Part shown: piece by piece, positions 30,542 to 40,100 of the stretch | Numbering within the stretch: the stretch's first letter is position 1 | Layout of the letters: the number at the start of each line of letters is the position of its first letter | IMG/VR virus record: IMGVR_UViG_3300027861_000031 | Span: 1-60,345 of that record | Reading direction: 5' to 3' (one strand) | From: a virus | Length of the DNA: 60,345 nt | Made by a program: the position numbers and the translations under genes | The notes under the pieces: generated by a model | What the model saw: only the letters and a program-made list of their open reading frames with translations | Databases searched by the model: none | What the model was told of the DNA's origin: nothing

Positions 30542-31948
30542 ATGGCATTAACTTCGGCTGAGCGCATTGAAATTTCAAAGAAAATCATCGAAATTCCTTT
30601 GCAGAACGCAGCTTTTGATTCGGTTAAAGCCACAATGGTCGCCGCCAAAGTCGATCTCACTAATGAAGATAACGCTAATAAGAGTTTAATGGATACTGAG
30701 ACGGCTCTAGTGAACGCCTATCAGTCAGAGTTCACAAATCTTGACGGCAACGTTAGAACTGTTTTGTTAGAGCAGGACGTTATTGACGGCGCTAATAGAA
30801 TCTTCCAGAACTTTTTCTTTCCAAACGATAACTTAACAGTACTTCCAAACGTTCCAGACGGAGTGTGGAAGTTTCTATCTCCCTTTTCAGGCTCCGTTGC
30901 TATTGGTAAAGACTATCTAGAAGCAATCCCAAGCACAACAGTATTAGAGCAAGATAAAATAGATGATATTAATACTGAGATTACAACCATAGAGAGTGAA
31001 CCTCAACCTCATCAATCTACAGGTAAAGAGTGTATTAATGGAGGTTTTTGTACAGGAGAGTCTAGCCCTCCTCAAGTAACTGAAGGAGCTTGTACAGGAG
31101 ATGGTGGTAGCTGGACGCCTGGCGCTGATACTTATGCGAACGAAACGGTTATCCAAACAGCCTTAACAGATATTACTACAAATATAAACGCTTGGAGAAG
31201 TTTCTTAGTTACTGAGAAAGCTTTTATTCCAACGGCTGATACAGATGCTGGAAGACAAGCTCAAAACGATACGGCTATTGCTGATATTGATAATGTAATC
31301 TCTATCATCGATACTTGGCTAGCTTTAGATGATTGGGATACTACAACTTCCTTACCGACTGGAGATGACGGAGCCGGCTGTGCTTTGTACGACGCTTTAG
31401 ATAATACAGATTTTGCAGCTAGTAAGCTGCGATCTAATGAGTTGGCTGCTATTAAAACTGAAATCACAGCCAGACAATCCTTTATAACTACCAGAGAATC
31501 TCAACTAACAACAAATCTAGGAGCTGTCGGTCAAAACCTGGCGACTGGAGAGATTAATGGAACTGGAACTGGTCTGTACGACTCTAGATTTAAGGCTATT
31601 AATGTTAGATTGAATTTACTTGGCGGCTCTCTTAATAGAAAACTTTCTAACGAAAGAGGTCAAGACGCTCAAGATGATATGAAAGACACTAATGATGCGG
31701 CTTCTGCTTTATACAACGCCGCTATGAAAGCTACTAAATTTAGAGCGCCGGCTGCTAATACTGGAACTATCCATGTAATGGACGCCTCATTGTTTAGCGC
31801 TAGTGATACTGTATTTGTAGTTGCTGATAAACAAACAGAACTTACTGGAACAATATCTAGCATTGTTAATAACACTGTATTCTTGGACTTTACAATTCCA
31901 GAGAAATATACTCATGAGAATAATGGTAGACTTTATAAGGTTTTATAA
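30542..31948 (+). CDS. probable virion structural protein
   Basis: A 468-residue protein of unrecognised family under a late promoter. It is helical and Ala/Asp/Thr-rich, with a central loop carrying three closely spaced Cys (ECINGG, FCTGE, ACTGDGG) at about residues 163-188 and a beta-rich C-terminal domain (IHVMDASLFSASDTVFVV) that resembles small beta domains of the baseplate proteins downstream. Tail or baseplate role is inferred from promoter and composition. It ends abutting a convergent gene with no spacer. Confidence 0.5.
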   Translation: MALTSAERIEISKKIIEIPLQNAAFDSVKATMVAAKVDLTNEDNANKSLMDTETALVNAYQSEFTNLDGNVRTVLLEQDVIDGANRIFQNFFFPNDNLTVLPNVPDGVWKFLSPFSGSVAIGKDYLEAIPSTTVLEQDKIDDINTEITTIESEPQPHQSTGKECINGGFCTGESSPPQVTEGACTGDGGSWTPGADTYANETVIQTALTDITTNINAWRSFLVTEKAFIPTADTDAGRQAQNDTAIADIDNVISIIDTWLALDDWDTTTSLPTGDDGAGCALYDALDNTDFAASKLRSNELAAIKTEITARQSFITTRESQLTTNLGAVGQNLATGEINGTGTGLYDSRFKAINVRLNLLGGSLNRKLSNERGQDAQDDMKDTNDAASALYNAAMKATKFRAPAANTGTIHVMDASLFSASDTVFVVADKQTELTGTISSIVNNTVFLDFTIPEKYTHENNGRLYKVL

Positions 31949-32701
31949 TTATTTGCAGATCGCAAGGTAGTTATCACTAGTCTTTTTAATAAATATTTTC
32001 AAGCAAGTCTCATACTCTTCTAAACATCTTACTTTCATTCTAGCTAGTGTTTCACTATCTTTCTTACCCCAGTTATTAGTTTCATTAACAACCTCTGGCT
32101 CTTCACACTTCTCACTAGAAGGGTTTCTTTCCGTAAAGTTTTTATCAACATAATTAAACCACTGATGTCTATCAAACAGCTCTTCTATATAGTAGTAAAA
32201 ATGCTTATTAACACAGTGCTCTCCCATCATCTGAGGGTGCATAAAAGAAGCTGGACATCCGTCTGATAGGTAGTGCTTCTCTTGAAATATCCCTAATTTA
32301 AACCCAACGTCTTCTAGCCAAGCTCTAAAATCTCCCTGAACAGGTCTGTAAGTATGACCTCTTCTTAAAATACAATGTCCTAACTCATGAAATACTAGCT
32401 CCATTTTTTCCATAGGAGACGTTGTTTGTCTCCACCAACTAGCGGATATATCAATTTCCATAATAAATGGATGACATACGCCAACAGTATTGCCTTTTTT
32501 TGAAAGATCACGAAAGCCCATAGTAAGTCTTTTGAATTTTTTTTCTGTAACCTTTCCTCTAGATGCAAAAATAAACTCTTTAATGTAAGGCTCAAACTCT
32601 TTATTTATAGAGTCGTGCTTCTTTATTAGTCTTATTTCAAGAGAAGAGTTAGAGCAAGATACAGGTATTAGAATACATAGTAAGAATATTAATTTTTTCA
32701 C
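31949..32701 (-). CDS. predicted lipoprotein metalloprotease
   Basis: A 250-residue protein with a lipoprotein signal (MKKLIFLLCILIPVSC, Cys16) and a zinc-protease motif HELGHCILRRGH at about residues 107-118, followed by SFMHP at about 153-157, reminiscent of the Met-turn of metzincins. It would sit in the periplasm or outer membrane. Possible roles are virion or envelope proteolysis at lysis or in superinfection exclusion. It starts at GTG, overlapping the upstream stop (GTGA), last gene of the leftward unit. Confidence 0.65.
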   Translation of the reverse strand: MKKLIFLLCILIPVSCSNSSLEIRLIKKHDSINKEFEPYIKEFIFASRGKVTEKKFKRLTMGFRDLSKKGNTVGVCHPFIMEIDISASWWRQTTSPMEKMELVFHELGHCILRRGHTYRPVQGDFRAWLEDVGFKLGIFQEKHYLSDGCPASFMHPQMMGEHCVNKHFYYYIEELFDRHQWFNYVDKNFTERNPSSEKCEEPEVVNETNNWGKKDSETLARMKVRCLEEYETCLKIFIKKTSDNYLAICK

Positions 32702-32844
32702 CTTTTCACCTTCGGTCTAATCAATTTACACCTGCTGCAAACATCTCTTCCTCTTTGGGTTTTCCATTCATGCCCAAAATAACACAACTCTTCCACCATA
32801 AGAAATGTAAGATAAAGAAGTACCAATATAGATATACCCATCAT
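32698..32844 (-). CDS. small membrane protein with Cys motif
   Basis: A 48-residue protein starting at the ATG that overlaps the PhoH stop (ATGA) and ending overlapped with the lipoprotein start. One membrane span at residues 1-18, then CYFGHEW and CSRC and a basic tail. No family recognised; coupling on both sides supports it. Confidence 0.5.
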   Translation of the reverse strand: MMGISILVLLYLTFLMVEELCYFGHEWKTQRGRDVCSRCKLIRPKVKR

Positions 32845-33980
32845 AAGATATCTGCCGCTATATCTGCTAATTCAGACCTTTCACCTTTTGTAAGCGTCAT
32901 GTGAGCTGCAATCTTCTGATCTTTGAACTTCTCAATAACATATGTTAAACCATTATTTATAGAATCCAACCTAGGGTTGTCAATCTGATCAGGGTCTCCA
33001 GTTAAAACAATCTTAGTTCCCTCACCAGCTCTTGAGATAATAGTTTTAACCTCATGCTTAGTTAGGTTTTGAGCTTCGTCAATAATCATATATTGATCAG
33101 GAATACTACGACCACGAATATAAGTTAAGGCTTCAACCTTCAATATCCCTTCAGACTCTAGCTGAATATAGGCGTCAAACCCTTTACTATTTTTATCTTT
33201 GTTGAAAAGGTAGTCTATGTTGTCAAAGATCGGCTGCATCCAAGGTCCAAGTTTTTCATTAATATCTCCTGGTAGAAATCCAATATCATTTCCCATTGGA
33301 ACTACAGGTCTTGAAACTAACAGCCTTCTATATTTGTTAGCATTAATAACGCCTTCTAACCCACAGGCAATAGCTAATAAAGTTTTACCAGTACCGGCTT
33401 TCCCACTTATAGTTACAAGCTTAATATTATCATCTAGCAAAGCATGAATAGCACACCTTTGCTCAACATTTCTATGTTTAATACCCCAAACTGGTTTATC
33501 TTTAGGAAGTCTCTTGCCGTTATAGACAAGTCCTTTATCTCCGAGACAGAATTGATTGGGAGAGATGTCGTATGCTCCCTCTAACTCTCTACCGTCAAGA
33601 AATCCAGAGTATGCCCCATCACATAGAGTGTTTTTGGTTTCGTATTTTTGAGTTTTAACCCCAATTGATCTGGCTTTAATACTCATCATAATATCATTAG
33701 TGATTAAAACACAGTCTTTCTCTCTAGCAACCGAGATGATTTTGTCGTCATTAGTTAAAGCGTGTGAGCTAGTAACTATAGTAAACTCTACATTTTCAGG
33801 AGTTCCCTTATCTATAATCCTAGCAAACTCTCGGATATTCCTACCCTTTTCGCCGTTGTCTGTTTTGTGGTTATCCAACTCTTCTAAGACTGGATATGGT
33901 ATGAAAATCTGTCCTTTTAGTTTATTAATACAATACGGGTCAATCATAATAATATTGGTATCCAGTACAAAATTATCCAA
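32841..33980 (-). CDS. PhoH2-type PIN-PhoH ribonuclease/helicase
   Basis: A 379-residue two-domain protein. Residues 1-130 are a PIN ribonuclease domain (Asp7 in LDTN, Glu33/34, Asp96 in TNDI); residues 165-379 a PhoH ATPase with Walker A GKAGTGKT (193-200) and Walker B IIDEAQN (about 298-304). PhoH2 proteins unwind and cleave RNA. Many phages carry PhoH-like genes. The TTG start at 33980 has AAAGGAG upstream and overlaps the previous gene. Confidence 0.85.
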   Translation of the reverse strand: MDNFVLDTNIIMIDPYCINKLKGQIFIPYPVLEELDNHKTDNGEKGRNIREFARIIDKGTPENVEFTIVTSSHALTNDDKIISVAREKDCVLITNDIMMSIKARSIGVKTQKYETKNTLCDGAYSGFLDGRELEGAYDISPNQFCLGDKGLVYNGKRLPKDKPVWGIKHRNVEQRCAIHALLDDNIKLVTISGKAGTGKTLLAIACGLEGVINANKYRRLLVSRPVVPMGNDIGFLPGDINEKLGPWMQPIFDNIDYLFNKDKNSKGFDAYIQLESEGILKVEALTYIRGRSIPDQYMIIDEAQNLTKHEVKTIISRAGEGTKIVLTGDPDQIDNPRLDSINNGLTYVIEKFKDQKIAAHMTLTKGERSELADIAADIL

Positions 33981-34128
33981 CCTTATCTCCTTTAACTAGT
34001 TTAAATTTCTTACGTTTTCTAATAGGTTCTGATTTTCTTATCTTAACAATCAAAGCAACGAACATAAGTATGCAAAATGAGGTCCACAAACCCATCAAAA
34101 ACCATACAATAGGTGGAATTTCAGTCAT
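33973..34128 (-). CDS. small single-span membrane protein
   Basis: A 51-residue protein with AAGGAGCTAA before its ATG: one membrane span at about residues 7-28 and a strongly basic tail (RKRKKFK). Overlaps the neighbouring genes on both sides. Role unknown. Confidence 0.55.
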   Translation of the reverse strand: MTEIPPIVWFLMGLWTSFCILMFVALIVKIRKSEPIRKRKKFKLVKGDKVG

Positions 34129-34303
34129 TTAGCTCCTTCTTAACTATTATCTTATTTTCTTTACGATCATAGTCTCTGAGGGATTTGAATGAATAGCCGC
34201 CCTTACATGTAGGAAGTCTTTTTTTGATTTTCTTAATAGAAGTTAGTAATTTCGATAACTTACGTCTCTTACTTCTCTTAGATGATTTAGACTTTTTAGA
34301 CAT
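34121..34303 (-). CDS. small very basic protein
   Basis: A 60-residue Lys/Arg/Ser-rich protein (KKSKSSKRSKRRK start), likely to bind nucleic acid by charge. First gene of the leftward PhoH unit, 46 bases from an extended -10 promoter. Confidence 0.5.
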   Translation of the reverse strand: MSKKSKSSKRSKRRKLSKLLTSIKKIKKRLPTCKGGYSFKSLRDYDRKENKIIVKKELND

Positions 34304-34336
34304 TCGTTACCTTGTATTAAAAATTACTATAAATTG

Positions 34337-34354
34337 CAATCTTTAACCTATAAT
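34337..34354 (+). promoter_or_regulatory. putative late promoter for the baseplate cluster
   Basis: CAATCTTTAACCTATAAT, nearly identical to the 7981 copy, 46 bases before the gp25/LysM protein. Its TATAAT is shared, in reverse, with the leftward promoter described next. Confidence 0.6.
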
Positions 34355-34361
34355 ACCACAA
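34349..34361 (-). promoter_or_regulatory. extended -10 promoter for the PhoH unit
   Basis: On the minus strand TTGTGGTATTATA, the exact class consensus. It overlaps the rightward late promoter, so polymerase binding to one should exclude the other. Confidence 0.6.
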
Positions 34362-34400
34362 AAACACCCTCCTCAATACCAATCCAAGGAAATTAACTAA

Positions 34401-37073
34401 ATGGCTAACGATAGCACGATTCCTGACAACAGTGTAGCAAAAAAAACCGCCGGTCTTTTAGGTCTTGATCAGGGTCCAGACTATCCTTGGGATTTAAATG
34501 AACCTAATGAGGCGTTTTTTAAACCTTTAGACATTAATCCAACAAACTGGAATAAGATGTTTCCATATCGATTGATAGTTGTCGATATAAAAGACCCTAG
34601 TACTATATTAGGCTCATCAGCCTCCTCTCAAGGTCTACTCGGTCTATTAACATCAAAAAAAACCGCTAGAATGCTCCCAAACAGTGGCGGCGATACTAGT
34701 TTTGAATATGTATTGACTCAGGAAATCACCAACGGCTCGTGGGAGTTTAATTTACCAATAACACCTCAGATGCTTAAGATTACCGATCAGTTTGCTGTTA
34801 ATACTTCTGCAACCATGAGAGGGATTGTAGAAGAGCATAACGGCGTTAAGTTTAAAATGATACAAGCAACAGGTACTACCGGCATATGGGCGCAAAAACC
34901 AACTATAGCTGGAAGCCCTAAATCTCCAGCAGCGATGGATTCAATCTTTGGCGGTGTTCTTAGTGCGGCTAATAGTATCGAAGAAGATTTTAAAAGAGTA
35001 CAAAGAGCCTTTGCAGGTCAACACCCAGCCTCGGTAACTCCTGCTAAGCGACCTAACGAGCACTCTTCAACAATATACTCAACTGGATATTTTCAAGCAT
35101 TACTAATGGGACAGTTCTTAGAAAGATACGCTCAAGCAAAGAAAAATCCTAGAAATAAAGACTGGCGTTTGGTTTTCGATATACCAAAACAGGGTCAATC
35201 TTTTATAGTATCTCCTATTAATTTTTCGTTGGAACAAAACCAACAAAGACCAATGGAATACTTGTGGAATATACAGTTAAAAGCTTGGAAGAGGATTAAG
35301 CTTGATGCACCTCTACCTGCCAGTCAAGAAGTACCAAAGCTGACTGCTAACGAATTTCTTCGTATTACAAACGGTATTAGAGAGACTAGAAGGATTCTAG
35401 GAAGCTCATTAAATTTAGTAAAAGCTGTTAGAAGTGATATTCAAAAACCCTTAAACGCTTTAAGGCAAGCTTCTTTAGCTGTTAAAGATTTAGGTGGTCT
35501 TGTAATTACAGCAGTCGATATGCCAAGCGCTATATTGGGAGATATCCAAAGCGCATGGAAAGATTCTGTAAGTAATGTTGCAAACTCTTTTCAGCGTGGA
35601 CCTGACGGAGGTAACGTTGGAAACTCAGCCACAGGAGTCACAGCCTCTGGTTTAAGAGCCGATACGCAGGAAGGTAGGGCTGGATTAGCTGCTAATCAAA
35701 TTTTAGCTCAGTCATTGAAAAATGAAGGTCTGAGTCAAGATGCAGTAGCTGGAGGCGCTTTAGGGCTTGGAGCTGCACAGTCTTTAGAATTAGATAACTC
35801 TAACGATATCGCTGAAAACCCTGATGAATTTTTCGATCTTTTTGACGCTATTAGTATTGATGATTTAACACTAACTCGTCAACAGCAGGAATTGATCGAC
35901 AATGAAATAGATAAAGCCAGACTATTAACTGTTGATGATTTGAAAGGTTTCAGGGATGAGATCGAAAGTCTTGCTCTAGATATTAGTAATAATTTTGGAG
36001 CCGGAGACGCAGCATACGCTAACTTATATAATAGACCAGCTCCTAAAACAAGATCACTTCCAATGACCTTGGAAGAGAATGAAATACTAGCAGCTTTGTT
36101 TGAAGCCGTACAAATGTACGATTTACTAACAGCTACCAAGCAGTTTGATGATTTTTCAGTTGAAAACTCTTTGGAATTTGTTGGTGGTTTAGCTAATCAA
36201 GCTGATATTGATTTTGATGAGCCTGAGTCTAAACTTTTAGTGCCAGTACCTTTTGGTTTAACAATTGAAGAGATTGCAGCTAGATATTTACAAAACCCTG
36301 ACAAGTGGGTTGAAATAGCAACTATTAATAGTTTAACATCTCCATATATTGACGAAACAGGATTTACATACAGCTTTTTATCGAACGGAGATGGTCGTCA
36401 GATAAATGTAAACGACGTTGGAAACAATCTTTATATTGGTCAGAAGATAACTTTAAAAAGTGATACTGTAAAGGCTTTTACTAGAAAGATTATCGACGTT
36501 GAAAAGATTGGAGATGAAAACTTTCTAATTAGTTTTAACGGCTTGGCAGATTTAGACAGTTTAACTACAGCCAATAACGCTACTCTTCAAGGATACGCCC
36601 CAGGTACTGTAAATAGTCAGAACCAGATATATATACCTGTTGATGCTCCAGCAGAGCCTGACGATAGAATTAGAACTCCCAGTCACTTAGACGAAGACGC
36701 TCTAACAAGAATATCTAAGATTGATTGGCTACTAACGGATGATGGGGATTTAGCAATTAATGATTTAGGCGAGTTTAGACTTGCCAACGGTTTAAATAAT
36801 TTAGTTCAGGCTTTAAAAATAAAGGTTAGAACTAAGAAAGGTACTTTGATGAGGCATCTAGATTTCGGTCTAGGAATAACTTGGGGAATTTCCGTTGCAG
36901 ACGTAGAAAACGGAGAATTAATTAAGGCAATGTCTAAAATGATCGAAGACGACCCACGCTTTAGTGGAATTGAAAGAATGGATATGATCTTAAAAGGAGC
37001 AACCCTATCAATTGATATGGCTGTAAAAGTTTCAAACGGTTCAGGTATAGTACCTATCACTTTTCAAGTGTAA
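34401..37073 (+). CDS. baseplate wedge protein with LysM-like and gp25-like domains
   Basis: An 890-residue baseplate protein. The N-terminal part (about 1-330) resembles long baseplate/tail proteins (SWEFNLPITPQML, SFIVSPINFSLEQ). A LysM-like segment lies near 618-690 (TIEEIAARYLQNPDKWVEIA). The C-terminal 110 residues match the gp25/gpW wedge family (NLVQALKIKVRTKKGTLMRH, FGLGITWG), which starts sheath assembly. Usually gp25 is a separate small protein; here it is fused to a large N-terminal part. Its position before the J-like gene is the classic W-J order. Confidence 0.75.
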   Translation: MANDSTIPDNSVAKKTAGLLGLDQGPDYPWDLNEPNEAFFKPLDINPTNWNKMFPYRLIVVDIKDPSTILGSSASSQGLLGLLTSKKTARMLPNSGGDTSFEYVLTQEITNGSWEFNLPITPQMLKITDQFAVNTSATMRGIVEEHNGVKFKMIQATGTTGIWAQKPTIAGSPKSPAAMDSIFGGVLSAANSIEEDFKRVQRAFAGQHPASVTPAKRPNEHSSTIYSTGYFQALLMGQFLERYAQAKKNPRNKDWRLVFDIPKQGQSFIVSPINFSLEQNQQRPMEYLWNIQLKAWKRIKLDAPLPASQEVPKLTANEFLRITNGIRETRRILGSSLNLVKAVRSDIQKPLNALRQASLAVKDLGGLVITAVDMPSAILGDIQSAWKDSVSNVANSFQRGPDGGNVGNSATGVTASGLRADTQEGRAGLAANQILAQSLKNEGLSQDAVAGGALGLGAAQSLELDNSNDIAENPDEFFDLFDAISIDDLTLTRQQQELIDNEIDKARLLTVDDLKGFRDEIESLALDISNNFGAGDAAYANLYNRPAPKTRSLPMTLEENEILAALFEAVQMYDLLTATKQFDDFSVENSLEFVGGLANQADIDFDEPESKLLVPVPFGLTIEEIAARYLQNPDKWVEIATINSLTSPYIDETGFTYSFLSNGDGRQINVNDVGNNLYIGQKITLKSDTVKAFTRKIIDVEKIGDENFLISFNGLADLDSLTTANNATLQGYAPGTVNSQNQIYIPVDAPAEPDDRIRTPSHLDEDALTRISKIDWLLTDDGDLAINDLGEFRLANGLNNLVQALKIKVRTKKGTLMRHLDFGLGITWGISVADVENGELIKAMSKMIEDDPRFSGIERMDMILKGATLSIDMAVKVSNGSGIVPITFQV

Positions 37074-37086
37074 TTGTGGTATTATA
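37074..37086 (+). promoter_or_regulatory. extended -10 promoter before the J-like gene
   Basis: TTGTGGTATTATA, exact consensus, right after the stop of the wedge gene and 20 bases before the J-like start. It would give the largest baseplate gene a promoter separate from the late one. Confidence 0.55.
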
Positions 37087-37105
37087 TTAAATACAAGGAA
37101 AAATA

Positions 37106-40100
37106 ATGGCAGAACCAACACCAAAATCTTATGAACAGATATTGTCAGACATGTCTGTTACATATCTTGCTAAAATCGGAATTGACGACCTCAATACGGC
37201 GTCAGCTAATCAATCGTTTTTTGAAGCGGTAGCTCAAGCAGTATATAGAGCCTCTGCCGATACTTTTTCTATTTTAAGAGATTTTAATGTAGATCGTGCG
37301 ACAGGAGAAAAACTTAAGCGCATTGCTGAAGAAGAAAATGTAAGTGTTAGCGGCGACAAGGTTACTACAGGAACCATTACTATTAGTGATAGTTCTTTTG
37401 ATAAGATTGTTACAAAGGTATATGCTGGAGCAAACCCTCCAAATATTGGCTCTACCGTTATTAAGGTATCTGACGCCTCTTTGTTTACACCCACTGGAAG
37501 TATTTACATGGGTCGTGGTACTCCTAACGTTGAAGGACCGCTATCTTACACATCTATAGCTGCAGTTGGTGGTTTTTATGAGATAACACTTTCAGTTGCA
37601 ACTACTAAATTTCATAATTTATCAGAATCAGTAATATTATCTCAAGGAGGCGTTAGAACAGTTAATGCTGGCGAGATTGTAGTAGCTCCAGCTTCTGGCG
37701 ATACAACAGATATTAAATTTACACTAACGCAAAAAGCAACAATACTTGACGGTGAAAAAACCATCACAGGCGTTGCGGTGGCTGCTCAAGAGCCTGGAAC
37801 TGACGGTAACGTACCTAAAGGTGGTATTAAGAGTTTTTCATCAGTTCCTTTTTCAGGAGCTACAGTTACTAACGACGTTGGATTTACTACAGGTAAAAAC
37901 GCCGATACTGACGCTGAAATTAGAAACAACATTAAGAAAATTAGAACATCTAGAGGTTTAGGGACTGCTGTTGCGGTTCAGTCCTCTGTTTTAGGCGCTC
38001 AAGCTCCAGACGAAAATGCAACAGTAACTTCTAATGAAATCTTTAGCGACGGAACTACAACAACATTATTTATCGATAACGGCGCTGGATATGAAGAACT
38101 ATCTCAAGGAGTTGCCTTAGAGCTTATTATTGATTCAGCTTTAGGTGGTGAAACTCACTTCCAACTAGCAAACGGAGGTCGTCAAACCTCTATAGCTAAA
38201 GCTTCCCTACTCTCAAATGAAACATCTCCTTTTGTTATTAACGGCACTGATAGACTTGCTATATTGATAGGTGGAGTGTTAAGCGAACATATCTTTGTAG
38301 ACGCCGACTTTCGATCTCCTGGTAATGCAACTGCTTTTGAAGTTGTAGCTTCTATTAATGCAAATTCTACGATAGATTTTGAAGCTAGAACTTCTGAAGG
38401 TGGAACTAGAATTTCTCTATCAGCTAGAGCAGAGGTTGATGAGTTTATTGAAAAAACAACTCCAACCACAGGAACTGACGTTGCAGACGCTTTAGGTCTT
38501 CCTTCTGGAGAGGTTAAAACATTAAGAATTTACAAAAACAAACTACCTTTAAATATAAACGGTAGAGTTGCTCAGATAACTTCTGAAGATCAGGTAAACT
38601 GGTCAGCAACTATTACTACTGGTGAAACTCTAGATATCTCTATTGATGATACTGCTGAAATAACATACACATTTACAGACGCTGATTTTTTAGCTGAAGG
38701 AACGCATACTACGGTTGATAAAAACAATACGCTTGCATCATGGGTAAATGTTATTAACTCTAAAGTTACCGGCATAACCGCTTCTGTTAACGGCAATAAG
38801 TTAGTTTTTGATTCTAATCTTGGAGCGCTAGCTAGAGCAGAAATAGCTATCAATGTTACATCAACTTTAGTTACAAAAGGTATGTTTACCGTATCTTCAG
38901 GCTTAACCGCTCAAGGAGCTGAGTCTGACTTAACTTTATCTAGAAATACTTCTCAATTTAAAACTAAAAACCCTTTAGCGGCTGGAGACAGTCTAACTTC
39001 GGGTACAGAATTTACCAAAGCTAGAATTGAAAGTGCTAAAATATTAGGCGGTAGTACAACTCTAGCAGCTGATGCGGAAGTATGGTTTTTAATGGACAAC
39101 CAAGACGCATCAATAATCAATACTGGAGTTATAGCAGACACTACAATTACTGTTTCCAAAATAGGGTCTAATACTGTAAGGTATACGTCAAACAGTGCAA
39201 CGGCTTTTACTAACGTTGTAGTAGGAGATAACACAATAGTTTGGGCTGCTGAGCTATCGGCTGGAAACAGACTCGAAGCTAGAGTTAATGCTAGAACTGA
39301 TTCAACTATAGATTTAAAAGTATCACCTACCGAATATGCTGCTGCGGTTGCGGAAGGTCCAGTTGTGTGGGATAAAGGTATTGCTGTTACTAGAACTGAT
39401 CAGGCTATTCAAAAAGTAGTTGTAGCAGCCGGTACATACAACATAAATACTATTGCAGGACTTTTAGATGCGGCGATCTTAGGAGCCAAATCAACTTCTG
39501 AAGGCGATGAGCTTTTAATAGTAACTACTGAAACTGAAGACGAAACTGGTGAAGTGTTTATAGTTACCTTTAATACAGCAGCGCAAAGCTTAAACTTTAC
39601 TAGAGGTGCAAGAAGCCAATCTCAAGCATCACTTTTTGCTTTTTATGAAAGTGGAAGTAGTGATACAGACTTTCCTTTGTTCGTACATGCAAAGATCACA
39701 GACGATAATTCTGCCGACCCACCAACTACTTTTATTCCAGACTTTGATAGTGCGGTTAACCTATCAACCGCCGGAATTGACCCAAACGCCTTGGTTTGCA
39801 TGTTAGAGCCTTACGGCACTATTCAAGACAATATTGCAGCCAACGAGTGTGTTCAAATTGATGGAATAACAACTTTAAACGTTGATATTTCTGATAGTGA
39901 ATTAATTAGAAGACTAAGGATTGACGATAGATTTTACGTTGCTGACGGTTTTCAGTTTAGTGCTGAGGATACCTTAGTAGCTATATTGGATGGAGACCCT
40001 TCCAACAAAACATTCCCAATCCCTCTTTTTAGAAGAGCTATTACAAACAATACTATGGGAATTGACACAAACAACTGGAGAGCATACGATACAGAGTCTG

